A stretch of 64,000 nucleotides of DNA from Arthrobacter dokdonellae (GTDB lineage Bacteria > Actinomycetota > Actinomycetes > Actinomycetales > Micrococcaceae): assembly GCF_003268655.1 (NCBI RefSeq), contig NZ_CP029642.1, forward strand, positions 496,001-560,000, written 5' to 3'. The notes below the pieces were generated by a model. The model searched no databases, was not told the DNA's origin, and saw only the letters and a program-made list of their open reading frames with translations. Made by a program: the position numbers and the translations under genes. Shown here piece after piece: positions 55,861 to 64,000 of this stretch. The number at the start of each line of letters is the position of its first letter. The stretch's first letter is position 1.

Positions 55861-57039
55861 TCAGACCGCCGCCGCCACCGCCGCCGCCACCGCAGGGGCA
55901 ACGCGCGGGTCCAGCGGGCTCGGGACTATGTGGTCCGGCGCCAGGCTGCCGGCCGCCAGCTCCGCAATGGCCTTAGCCGCCGCCAACTTCATGGCGGGCG
56001 TGATGCGCCGGGCGCCGGCGTCGAGCGCGCCACGGAAGATGCCGGGGAACGCCAGCACATTGTTGATCTGGTTGGGGAAGTCGCTGCGGCCCGTGGCCAC
56101 CACGGAGGCGTACTGCTGCGCCACCTCGGGCATGACTTCCGGGTCCGGGTTGGACAGGGCAAAGATGATGGCATCCGGATTCATGCCGGCCAGAGCTTCT
56201 TCGGGGATGGTCGAGGAAGACACACCGACTACAACGTCCGCCCCGTTGAGGGCCTCGGTTATGCCGCCCCGAAGGCCCTCCCGGTTGGTCTTCGCCGCGT
56301 AGACGGCCTTGACGGCGTTGAGCCCGTCCCGGTCCCGGTGGATGATTCCGCGGGAGTCCAGAAGCACCACGTCGCCAAGGCCCGCGTCGATCAGGATCTG
56401 CGCCACGGCTATCCCGGCGGCGCCCGCGCCCGAAATGACGGCGCGCATGTCGCCAAGTTCCTTGTCCACCACCTTTGCGGCGTTGCTGAGGGCGGCCAGG
56501 ACCACAACGGCGGTGCCGTGCTGGTCGTCGTGCATGACGGGGCAGTCCAGCGCCTCGATCAGGCGTTCTTCCAGTTCGAAGCAGCGCGGGGCGGAAATGT
56601 CCTCAAGGTTGACCGCGCCAAAGCTGGGGCGGAGCCGCACCAGGGTCTCGATGATTTCCTCTACGTCCGTGGTGGCCAGCACCAGGGGGATGGAGTCCAG
56701 GCCGCCAAAGGTCTTGAAGAGGGCGGACTTGCCCTCCATGACGGGCAGGGACGCGCTGGGGCCGATGTCTCCCAGGCCCAGGACGGCTGTTCCGTCGCTG
56801 ACCACGGCCACCAGCCGGCTGGCCCAGGTGTGGCTGCCGGCCAAGGCAGGATTGGCGGCGATGGCGCGGCTGACCTGGGCCACGCCCGGCGTGTAGGCGA
56901 TGGACAGGTCCCGTAGGCTGTCCAGGGGGACCTTGCTGCTGACGGAGAGCTTGCCGCCACGGTGGGCCGCGAAGATCTCCTGTTCCGAAAGGGCAATCTG
57001 GCTGCCGGTGGATGGGGTCAGGGTTGCTTCTAGTGACAT
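55861..57039 (-). CDS. NAD(P)-dependent malic enzyme
   Basis: 392 residues from the ATG at 57039. The malic enzyme signature includes SIAYTPGVAQVSRAIA, the metal-binding FELEERLIEALDCPVMHDDQHGTAVVVLAAL and the nucleotide-binding GAGAAGIAVAQILIDAG. It oxidatively decarboxylates malate to pyruvate, giving NAD(P)H. The length is that of short bacterial malic enzymes without the phosphotransacetylase domain. The extreme C-terminus is an Ala/Val run (PAVAAAVAAAV) from GCC-like repeats, which is odd but harmless. A 10-bp inverted repeat (57161-57170 with 57181-57190) in the upstream gap could be an operator or the terminator of the jet operon. Confidence 0.95.
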   Translation of the reverse strand: MSLEATLTPSTGSQIALSEQEIFAAHRGGKLSVSSKVPLDSLRDLSIAYTPGVAQVSRAIAANPALAGSHTWASRLVAVVSDGTAVLGLGDIGPSASLPVMEGKSALFKTFGGLDSIPLVLATTDVEEIIETLVRLRPSFGAVNLEDISAPRCFELEERLIEALDCPVMHDDQHGTAVVVLAALSNAAKVVDKELGDMRAVISGAGAAGIAVAQILIDAGLGDVVLLDSRGIIHRDRDGLNAVKAVYAAKTNREGLRGGITEALNGADVVVGVSSSTIPEEALAGMNPDAIIFALSNPDPEVMPEVAQQYASVVATGRSDFPNQINNVLAFPGIFRGALDAGARRITPAMKLAAAKAIAELAAGSLAPDHIVPSPLDPRVAPAVAAAVAAAV

Positions 57040-57160
57040 GTGTTTTTCCTGCGTCGCTTCCAAGGTGGGAGACGCGAGAGCGTCCGGGCGGAGATTTGCC
57101 TGGACGACGGCGACTGCCGCGCAGAGTGGTGGGGCGCGGCACTGCCTCGCAGCGCCGGTC

Positions 57161-57190
57161 CCATGCCTGTACGTCGGTGGACAGGCATGG
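57161..57190. terminator. Inverted repeat between jetC and the malic enzyme gene
   Basis: ccatgcctgt and acaggcatgg are perfect complements around a 10-base loop, about 100 bp after the jetC stop in transcription order. It may end the jet transcript or act as an operator for the malic enzyme gene. Confidence 0.5.
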
Positions 57191-57284
57191 GTGCGTCCGG
57201 CATGTGCTGAAAGTTTGTTGACACCGACACTACCCGGGGCGGCGGCAGGAATCACAAAACCGCGTGAAATCGTGTCACATTGGG

Positions 57285-60200
57285 TTACCGCAGGATGATG
57301 TCCGTCGCCGTGGCGGGGGAGCGGCCCGAGGCGACAAAGCCGGAGATGTTCGCCTGCGGGTGCTTGATGATGTCCGTTACCGAGCCAAGGTGGCGTGAGA
57401 GGTCCACCTTGTCCTCGGGCGCGGCCAGCAGCAGCTGGAAGCCGAATTCCTGCAGCGCGTTGATGCCGGCACCGGCGTACTCGGAGTTGGCCTGGATAAA
57501 GGCCTCGTCGATCATGACCGTTCCATAGGTGCTGTAGCCCTGGGTGTCGATGCCCAGCTGGTAGGCCAGGGCGGCGCCCATGATGAACGACGTGAAACGC
57601 TGCCCCTCGCCGCCGGACAGGGTGCCCGGTTCCAGGCCAAGCTCCACCTCGCCGTTGGGCCGGTGCTCATTGCAGCTGATTCTCACGTGCTGGCGGACAT
57701 CCAGGACGGTGTCGGCCCAGGACTGCAGGGAGGGATCGCTCAGGGCGTCCACCAGCCGCTCCAGCTGCTGGTAGCTGGCGGCCATTTTTTCCTCGGTGGC
57801 CTTGGCGTACGCGTTGCCCAGGGCTTCCTTCAGGTCGGTGCGGAATGCACGGGCTTCGTCGGGGACGGTGGTGGCCACATCCAGGCGCAGCCGGCTGCCC
57901 TTCTCAAACGGCACGTCCGCGAGGATCTGGTTCAGCGGCAGGATCCGCTCGGCGATGGCGCGCCGCTCCTCCTCCAGCAGCTGCAGGAGGTCGGAAAAGC
58001 GCTCGTAGGAGCGGTTGTTGAAGTATTCGCGGAATTCGTCCTGGCGCTGCGGCAGCCCGTCGGCGATGATCCGCCCGTACAGCTCTTCGTAGTGTTCGGC
58101 CGCGTCGGCACCGGTGCCGTAGCTGGCGCCCATGCCCGGCCCGAACTCGCGGGCAAACGCCTTGAAGAGTTCGGTCAGCGCGGCTTCGGTGCGGAATACG
58201 CGTTCCTTGGCCGTGGCCGCGCGCTCCCCGAGATCTACGGCTGCATGGCCAAAAAGCTGTTCCAGTTCCTCCAGGGTGGCCGGCCCGCCGTCGGCAGTGT
58301 AGGGGGTGAAGGCCTCCACGGCCCACCCGGCTGGCGGCTCCTTGGCGGCCTTCGCGGCGGTGGCCTCGGCCGCGTCCTGGACCGTTTTCAGTTCACGCTC
58401 CACCGTGGAGAGGCTGTTGTTGAGCACGGCCACGCGTCCGACGGCGGCCTCCAGCTCCGCTTTTGCCCCGCCCAGCTGCTTCCTGATGCTGGCGAGCGTG
58501 GCGCTGCTGTCGATGGTCGTCTGGAGTGCCTGCCGGAGTTGCTCCAGCTGCGCGGCCAGGGAGCCGGAATCGAGCTGTTCAAATGGCCGGACGTCCTTGG
58601 CTACCCGCCGGAGCGCCTCCAGCCTGCCCTTGAGCTGGTCCTTGGCCTTGCTGCGTTGGTCGGCGAGGGCCGCCGCGCTTTCGCAGGCGCCTGCCAGCTC
58701 GTCGGCGCGGGCCTCCAGTTGTGCAATCTTGTCCACATTGGTGAAGCCAAGGAGGTAGTCGGCCGGGTTGACCGCCCGGGTGTCGCGCTCAAATGTGGAG
58801 GAGCTGGCCTTCACGGTCCCCGCCAGGGAGATGGCCCGCTCATGGGCGTGCAGTTCCGCGTCGTTGTCCACGCAGCGGAAGGCGAAGTCGCGGGCCACCT
58901 TGGCACGCAGCCAGCCTCCGGCGTCGGACGCATGGAATTCCAGCTTGGCCGCAAGGTGGTCCTCGCCGGGCTCGGTCTGGCGCGCCGGCGTTCCCATGTC
59001 GATCCACCGCACCCGGCCGAAGCCGTCCAGCCCGTTGACGGCGCGCGTGACGGCCTTGATGTCCCCGCCGCGCACCAGCAGGGTGGTGGCCAGGGAACGC
59101 AGCACCTTTTCAGCGGCGGGACGCCAGGCGGCGTGGCCGCCGGCGATGTCCACGAGCTCGCCGGCAAAAGGCAGGTCCGCGGGGTCAAGGCCGGTCTCGG
59201 CGCAGATGGCGCGCCGGGCCGCGGCATTGCGGCCGTCGATGTTGGTGCCACGCCGCTGGTACGAGGCAATCTCCGCGCGGAGCTTCTTCTCCTCGGCTTT
59301 GGCGTTGATGCTCTCAGCTACGGCCTCGTACTCGCGCGTGCGGGCCGTTTCTGTTTCCGCCTGCTGAAGCTCGACGCCGGCGCCCGCGCTTTGGCGTGCG
59401 GCCGCCAGTCCCTCCGGGGTCCAGCCGACCTCGAGGCCGGCCGCTTCGAGGTCCTCGCGGACCGACGTCTCCACGCGCACGCGCTCCTCCAGCTCGCGCC
59501 TGGCCGCACGGATGTCCTTCTCCAGGCCTTCAATGGCGCGGCCGCCGTGGTTGGCGTGCTGTTCGTCGAGGGCCGCCACGGATTCGGCCAGGAGGTCCTT
59601 GGCGGCCGCCGCCGCTGCGATTTCGGATTGCGTCAGCGCACGCTGCTCCTGCAGGGCAACTGCCTTGGCGGCGAGCAGCTCCGCCTGGAACTGGAGCCGA
59701 AGGAGCGGCAGCTGGACATTTTTTAGCTCAACTGTGCGGCCGTGGGAATCCTTGAATTCCCGCAGTTTTTGGTGGAGTTCGGGCACGGGCGCCAGGGCGT
59801 CGCGCTGGCCCCGGGCGTCCTCGAGCTGGCGGTAGATGCCGCGCAGGTGGCTGAAGTCGTCCACGGCCGCCCGGGCCGCGGCCAGGGTGGCGGGCTTGTC
59901 CAGCACCTCATAGCGGAAGAACCTGTTGACGCCCTTGTCCAGGCCCTTGCCGTTCTGCAGGGTGCGCAGCAGGCTGAAGGCCTTGTCATTGTCGATCCCC
60001 AGCTTCCGGCGGAAGCGCTCGGCAAACGTCTTGTGAACGTCGAAGGCCTCGCAGCCCGGCAGCGCGGCATGCAGGGACGACGGCGAGAAGCGCCGGCTCC
60101 CGTGCCTTTCCAGCGCTTCCGTGTCGAGGGGGCGGTCGTGGATCACGTAATGCTTGCCCACCTGGCCCTCCAGACCGTTGGCGGGCAGGTCAAAGAGCGC

Positions 60201-60587
60201 GGCGATCGTGACGTGGCGGCCCAGGCCGTCCTCGAAAACGAGGGCCGTGGCGGACCAGGTGGCGCTGGGCCGCTGGTACACGGTGCCGTCAGGGGTTTTG
60301 ATCTTTCGCCCGCGCATGTAGCTGAAGGTGGTGCGGCGGTCCTTGCGGTTGGATGCCTCGTGGGCGGATTCGTTCAGCCGCGGGGCGGCGTAGAAGATGT
60401 GTTGGATGCCGTCAAAGAGGGTTGACTTGCCCACGCCCGGATGGCCCGTGAGCAGCGTGCCGGCGCGGTCAACGTACATGGCGTGGCGGCCGTGGAAGGT
60501 GCCCCAGTTGATGATCTGGATCTGGCTGAGCCGGTATTGGCCGGGGTTGATTTCCGTGCCGATGGGCAAGGTGGTGGCGATGCTCAT
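57285..60587 (-). CDS. jetC: Wadjet SMC-like ATPase JetC
   Basis: 1100 residues with a MukB/JetC-type layout. Walker A is TGHPGVGKST (about residues 47-56), long coiled-coil arms rich in Ala/Glu/Arg flank a central hinge near residues 480-600, and the C-terminus has the ABC signature LSGGEGQ (990-996) and Walker B TVMIDEAF (about 1023-1030). In Wadjet systems JetC pairs with JetA and JetB to form a condensin-like motor that extrudes small circular DNA. The ATG overlaps the jetB stop. In known type I systems the jetD nuclease gene follows jetC; here the next gene is a malic enzyme, so JetD is missing from this place. Confidence 0.9.
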   Translation of the reverse strand: MSIATTLPIGTEINPGQYRLSQIQIINWGTFHGRHAMYVDRAGTLLTGHPGVGKSTLFDGIQHIFYAAPRLNESAHEASNRKDRRTTFSYMRGRKIKTPDGTVYQRPSATWSATALVFEDGLGRHVTIAALFDLPANGLEGQVGKHYVIHDRPLDTEALERHGSRRFSPSSLHAALPGCEAFDVHKTFAERFRRKLGIDNDKAFSLLRTLQNGKGLDKGVNRFFRYEVLDKPATLAAARAAVDDFSHLRGIYRQLEDARGQRDALAPVPELHQKLREFKDSHGRTVELKNVQLPLLRLQFQAELLAAKAVALQEQRALTQSEIAAAAAAKDLLAESVAALDEQHANHGGRAIEGLEKDIRAARRELEERVRVETSVREDLEAAGLEVGWTPEGLAAARQSAGAGVELQQAETETARTREYEAVAESINAKAEEKKLRAEIASYQRRGTNIDGRNAAARRAICAETGLDPADLPFAGELVDIAGGHAAWRPAAEKVLRSLATTLLVRGGDIKAVTRAVNGLDGFGRVRWIDMGTPARQTEPGEDHLAAKLEFHASDAGGWLRAKVARDFAFRCVDNDAELHAHERAISLAGTVKASSSTFERDTRAVNPADYLLGFTNVDKIAQLEARADELAGACESAAALADQRSKAKDQLKGRLEALRRVAKDVRPFEQLDSGSLAAQLEQLRQALQTTIDSSATLASIRKQLGGAKAELEAAVGRVAVLNNSLSTVERELKTVQDAAEATAAKAAKEPPAGWAVEAFTPYTADGGPATLEELEQLFGHAAVDLGERAATAKERVFRTEAALTELFKAFAREFGPGMGASYGTGADAAEHYEELYGRIIADGLPQRQDEFREYFNNRSYERFSDLLQLLEEERRAIAERILPLNQILADVPFEKGSRLRLDVATTVPDEARAFRTDLKEALGNAYAKATEEKMAASYQQLERLVDALSDPSLQSWADTVLDVRQHVRISCNEHRPNGEVELGLEPGTLSGGEGQRFTSFIMGAALAYQLGIDTQGYSTYGTVMIDEAFIQANSEYAGAGINALQEFGFQLLLAAPEDKVDLSRHLGSVTDIIKHPQANISGFVASGRSPATATDIILR

Positions 60588-61276
60588 TCTGTGCCGTCCT
60601 CGGTCGTGTCATCCGCGTCCAGGGCGGCCAGGTAGGCCGGGATCTGGTCGATGGCATCAAAGGGCAGCGCCAGTGCCATGGCGTTGCTGACCCGGTACTC
60701 GCCGGGGAGCTCGGTGGGCAGGAGCAGTTTCAAGGCCAGCAGCCGGGCGAGGGACGCATCCGTCTGCTCGTCCAGGCGCTTGTCATCCACGGCTCCGGGC
60801 TGCCGGTGCTCGGCCAGGATTTCCCGCGCCCCGCCGCGGGTGATGGTGGCGTCCGTTCCCGTACCGGACTGCCGGTCCAGCAGCAGGCGCAGCCGCAGCG
60901 CCAGCAGGGTCTCCTCGCGGCGCAGCGGCTTGCGGGCCACGATGGGCTGCGTGTGGACCGCGTCGATCCCGGCCGGGGTGAGCAGCGCGATCTTGCGTTC
61001 CGGATCCACCGTCAGCAGCAGGAACACTTCGCTCAGGTACTGCTGCAGCGAGGCCCGGTGGGTGAGGATCGTGGTCCACAGCGGCGCGTCCACGGTGCCG
61101 TCGATGTACGGTCCACGCAGCAGGCGGACCAACGCCTGGCGCAGCTCCAGGGGGAACGATCCAGTGTCCCCGGGGAAGAGGGAGCGTTCGGAACGGTACG
61201 CGTCACCGGGGCCGGCAGCGGTGGGCGGGGCGCCGGCGTCGTACGTTTCCTGGGAAGTCACGGAACTGGGGGTCAT
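60584..61276 (-). CDS. jetB: Wadjet subunit JetB (DUF4194)
   Basis: 230 residues with the DUF4194 core (ELRQALVRLLRGPYIDGTVDAPLWTTILTHRASLQQYLSEVFLLLTVDPERKIALL, then RREETLLALRLRLLLDRQ), a winged-helix kite subunit related to MukE/MksE. It bridges the kleisin-like JetA and the JetC heads. Start and stop overlap the neighbouring genes (ATGA on both sides), which fixes a stoichiometric operon. Confidence 0.9.
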   Translation of the reverse strand: MTPSSVTSQETYDAGAPPTAAGPGDAYRSERSLFPGDTGSFPLELRQALVRLLRGPYIDGTVDAPLWTTILTHRASLQQYLSEVFLLLTVDPERKIALLTPAGIDAVHTQPIVARKPLRREETLLALRLRLLLDRQSGTGTDATITRGGAREILAEHRQPGAVDDKRLDEQTDASLARLLALKLLLPTELPGEYRVSNAMALALPFDAIDQIPAYLAALDADDTTEDGTE

Positions 61277-62730
61277 GGGGCGGTGTCCTTTGTGAACGTC
61301 ACCAGCGGCAGGCGGGCGGTGCGCTCCGTGCCGTCGATCTGGGTGAAGCGGAGGGCCTCGGTGCGCGCCGGGTCCACGGCCTGGTCGGTGGCGCGGGCGG
61401 CGAGGATGAGGCCGCGGATGGTGTTGATGTGGCGCTGCTGGGCCGGCATCTCGGCGTAGGCGTCGGCGAGGGTGGCGGTGCCGTTGCGTGTGCTGCGCGC
61501 CAGTGCGACGGCGGCGTGGACGGCGGCCATGTCCGGCAGCGGCGTGGCGGGGGTGCGGTGGATGTCGGCGCCGCTGAGGGCTGGAGGGGCGGCGAGCGGG
61601 GGCGGCGGGACGTGGTCTTCGGGGTTGAAGATGCCCAGCCCGGCAAGTGTTTCAAAGGCGGGGGCGTACAGCAGCGGCTCCATCACGGGCGTCCGCGGGC
61701 CCAGCGGGGCGCGGGCCACGGCCTGTTCGGCGGCGTGGATGGCCTTGCGCAGCAGGACGGACTCCCGGAATTCGTCGCTCATCACGTAGCTGTGGAGGCT
61801 CTCGGACAGGCGGCCGTAGATGGCGTGGACGTCCGCTGCCTGGCGGCGCATTTCGCGGACCAGGGTGGCCAGCGTGCCGCGTTCCTCGCCCGTGAGCTGG
61901 TCCGTGAAGCCGCGTTCGAGCACCTCGTTGACGGCCTGCCGGAAGCGGGCCTGGCGGGCGGGGTCGTTGAGGAACTCGGTGAACCCCTGGAAGGTTTCGC
62001 CCTCGGCGGTGTTGCGCAGCGCCTTGTCGCCTTCCAGCACCTGGCCCACCGCCACGCCCTTGGTGACGGAGGATTCCATGATTTCCTGCCGGATGGTGTG
62101 CAGCATCCCCTCCACGCCGTCGCGCATGCGCTTGAAGTCGGCAGGGAGGCTGGAGGCCAGGTCGAGGACGCTGCGCGTGGCCGCCAGGGCGGAGTTCTCG
62201 GAGAGGACGGCGGGGTTCCGGCCGTTCCGCAGGGCCTCAATCTCTCCAAGCCGATCGGCGATTTCGGCCTCAAGCACGGCAACGCGGTGATCCGGGTTGG
62301 GGTCCGTCTGGAAGGACAGCGTTTCAATGCTGGTCAGCAGGGTGCTCAGCCTTGAGCTGTTCAGGTTGGTGCGCTCCACCGTGAACGAGTCCAGGAACGC
62401 GAGCACGCGGGTGGTGGCGGCGGTGGGTTCGTAGACAAAGCGGCCGTCCACCATGGGGCGGGACAGGAACTGGCTGCGCACCCACGAGTCGGCATAGTTG
62501 GAGGCCTGCCACGACTCGTTAAGGCTCAGGTTCTCGTGCCGCAGCTCCTTCATGAACGCGGCGAGGTCCGCGTGGAATTCCTCCAGTGGAACGCGCTGGC
62601 GGGCCGCGGTGAATTCCGCCCTCAGGAAGGCGACGGACCAGGGCGCGGCCTGCAGGAGCCGCCAGGCCGGGCTGAGCCGCAGCTGCTTTTGGGCATGCCA
62701 CTGCGCAACGGCGTTGTCAGTGGAGCGCAT
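61273..62730 (-). CDS. jetA: Wadjet subunit JetA (DUF3375)
   Basis: 485 residues matching DUF3375: WRLLQAAPWSVAFLRAEFTAARQRVPLEEFHADLAAFM at the N-terminus, then a long helical region, and a winged-helix-like C-terminal part. In type I Wadjet this protein is the kleisin that closes the JetC ring. It is the first gene of the jetA-jetB-jetC operon and lies 61 bp after a helicase gene on the same strand with no hairpin between them, so they may be co-transcribed. Confidence 0.9.
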   Translation of the reverse strand: MRSTDNAVAQWHAQKQLRLSPAWRLLQAAPWSVAFLRAEFTAARQRVPLEEFHADLAAFMKELRHENLSLNESWQASNYADSWVRSQFLSRPMVDGRFVYEPTAATTRVLAFLDSFTVERTNLNSSRLSTLLTSIETLSFQTDPNPDHRVAVLEAEIADRLGEIEALRNGRNPAVLSENSALAATRSVLDLASSLPADFKRMRDGVEGMLHTIRQEIMESSVTKGVAVGQVLEGDKALRNTAEGETFQGFTEFLNDPARQARFRQAVNEVLERGFTDQLTGEERGTLATLVREMRRQAADVHAIYGRLSESLHSYVMSDEFRESVLLRKAIHAAEQAVARAPLGPRTPVMEPLLYAPAFETLAGLGIFNPEDHVPPPPLAAPPALSGADIHRTPATPLPDMAAVHAAVALARSTRNGTATLADAYAEMPAQQRHINTIRGLILAARATDQAVDPARTEALRFTQIDGTERTARLPLVTFTKDTAP

Positions 62731-62791
62731 CGGGGCCTTTGGGGAGTCGGGGCACGGTCTTTCATTTTATCGCGTGGAACGCCGGTCGGGT

Positions 62792-64000
62792 TCAGCGGCC
62801 GCACAGGCCGATGAACGCGCCGAGTTCGGCCATTGCTGCCGGCTTTGAGGGCATGAAGTTGGTCAGCTGGGGGGAACGGATGATGACCGCGCGCCACTGC
62901 CCGCGTGAGACCGCCACATTGATCCGGTTGCGGTTTAGCAGGAATTCCATGCCGCGCGGCGCGCTGGCGGGGTCGGCGCAGGCCATGGTCACAAGCACGA
63001 CGGCGGCTTCCTGGCCCTGGAACTTGTCCACGGTGCCCACCCTGACATCCTGCAGTCCGGCGTGGTCGAGGCTGCCGCGGACCAGGTGGACCTGGGCGTT
63101 GTAGGCCGCCACCACCAGGATGTCCTCCTGGCGGAGCGGGCGGGGGGCCTCGCCGGCGCCGGGCGTCCACGGCAGTCCGATGTGCGCCTTCGCCTGGGCC
63201 ACCACCTCGGCGGCCTCTTCCGGGGAGGACTGCCTGTTCTCGCGGCCGTTGTCCGGGGCCTGCGCCACGAGGACGGTTTCCACGCCTGCGGGCCGCCCGG
63301 CCAGGTGGCGTGTGGACGCGGCCGGCGCGGATTTGAGCCTGCCCTCGTAACTGAGCATTGACACGGCGGCACACAGATCCGGGTGCATGCGCCAGGAGTC
63401 GGCCAGGAAGTAGCCCTTCTCCGGCGACAGCGTGGACTCGCCCGCCGAGATCCAGCCGAGCGCCGATTCGTCCACGGGCGCCGGGTGCGAGCCCTGCGTG
63501 ACCTGCGGCAGCTGCTGTGGATCGCCCAGCAGCAGCAGCCGGCTGGCGGCCTGGGCCACGGCGAGGGTGTTGGCCAGCGAGTACTGCCCGGCCTCGTCAA
63601 TGACCAGCAGGTCCAGCGAGCCGGGCGGCACGCCGGCGCCGGTCATGGTCCACGCCGTGCCGCCGATCAGTGCTCCGCCCCGTCCGCCCAGCAGCCGGCC
63701 GAATTCCTTGTCGTCGGTGACGAGCCACGGCACCTGGTGGGGCGCCTTGAGGGATTTGCCCACCCGGGCCGGGTCCACTCCGGCCTTCTCCACCGCGGCC
63801 CGCAGCATGTTTTCCACCACCGCGTGGGACTGTCCCACCACGCCCACCTTCCAGCCGCGGGCCACCAGGTTGGCGACCACGTGCGATCCGACATGCGTCT
63901 TGCCGGTGCCGGGCGGCCCCTGGACGGCCAGGTAGGAATGGTCCAGTGCCAGCACCGCCTCCGTGATGGCGCCAATGTAGTCCACCTGTTCCGGGCTGTG
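62792..64000 (-). CDS. SF1 (Dna2/Upf1-like) helicase, C-terminal part (partial)
   Basis: The reading frame is open to the window edge, so only the C-terminal 400 or so residues are seen. SF1 helicase motifs appear in order: VQGPPGTGKTHVG (I), LLVIDEAGQYS (II), LLGDPQQLPQV (III), ADSWRMHPDL (IV), VGTVDKFQGQEAAVVL (V) and NVAVSRGQWRAVII (VI). Relatives of this layout often carry an N-terminal RecB-like nuclease domain (TM0106 type); whether this one does cannot be seen. It would unwind DNA or RNA with ATP. It sits directly upstream of jetA in the same direction. Confidence 0.88.
   Translation of the reverse strand, partial: HSPEQVDYIGAITEAVLALDHSYLAVQGPPGTGKTHVGSHVVANLVARGWKVGVVGQSHAVVENMLRAAVEKAGVDPARVGKSLKAPHQVPWLVTDDKEFGRLLGGRGGALIGGTAWTMTGAGVPPGSLDLLVIDEAGQYSLANTLAVAQAASRLLLLGDPQQLPQVTQGSHPAPVDESALGWISAGESTLSPEKGYFLADSWRMHPDLCAAVSMLSYEGRLKSAPAASTRHLAGRPAGVETVLVAQAPDNGRENRQSSPEEAAEVVAQAKAHIGLPWTPGAGEAPRPLRQEDILVVAAYNAQVHLVRGSLDHAGLQDVRVGTVDKFQGQEAAVVLVTMACADPASAPRGMEFLLNRNRINVAVSRGQWRAVIIRSPQLTNFMPSKPAAMAELGAFIGLCGR

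Noticed and set aside
57663..59726. 687-codon plus-strand frame inside jetC
   Set aside because: It is antisense to jetC, which has all the SMC motifs.

Overview
The window is a high-GC actinobacterial chromosome segment around the replication origin, most likely from Arthrobacter sensu lato (Micrococcaceae). This rests on the 16S rRNA sequence, the gene order trxBA / parBA-rsmG-khpB-yidC-yidD-rnpA-rpmH / dnaA-dnaN-gnd-recF-DUF721-gyrB-gyrA, and the actinobacterial cell-wall kinase cluster crgA / sortase E / trpG / pknB-pknA-pbpA-rodA-pstP-fhaB-fhaA. The assignment is by inspection only.

Region by region. 1-590: end of trxB, then trxA and a strong hairpin. 590-10,870: a gene-poor stretch with four parS-like sites; a fifth lies inside parA. 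Its only recognisable genes are an IS21-type element (about 2,473-8,254) that has itself been split by a 3.7-kb element carrying two tyrosine recombinases. The inserted element looks like a stripped-down Tn554-type unit without tnpC or cargo, and its exact removal rejoins the istA frame. 10,868-16,394 (minus): parB, parA, rsmG, khpB/jag, yidC, yidD, rnpA, rpmH. 16,395-28,612 (plus): DnaA-box-bearing intergenic DNA, dnaA, oriC-type spacer, dnaN, gnd, recF, a DUF721 gene, gyrB, gyrA and a DUF3566 membrane protein. 28,725-33,265: tRNA-Ile, a 39-residue DLW-39 gene, tRNA-Ala, a DMT transporter, an 11-mer repeat protein, a cyclophilin, a rhomboid protease and a flavin-reductase-like protein.

33,290-33,625 is a dense cluster of DnaA-box-like sequences outside oriC, with plus-oriented boxes on the left and mostly minus-oriented boxes on the right. 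A 28-bp palindrome follows it, just before a large LuxR-type ATPase regulator. 36,500-49,070 holds a small repeat protein, crgA, sortase E, a 56-residue membrane protein, trpG and the Ser/Thr kinase, penicillin-binding protein, RodA, phosphatase and FHA operon, which couples signalling to septal and lateral peptidoglycan synthesis. 49,457-55,826: tRNA-Leu and an rrn operon (16S-23S-5S) with no tRNA in the spacer.

55,861-64,000 (minus): a malic enzyme, then a jetA-jetB-jetC (Wadjet-type SMC) operon with start/stop overlaps. The expected fourth gene, the jetD nuclease, is missing from its usual place. Upstream of jetA is the C-terminal part of an SF1 helicase that runs off the window. The observations most worth following up are the JetD-less Wadjet operon, the extra-origin DnaA-box cluster, and the two-recombinase element nested in the IS21 transposase gene.
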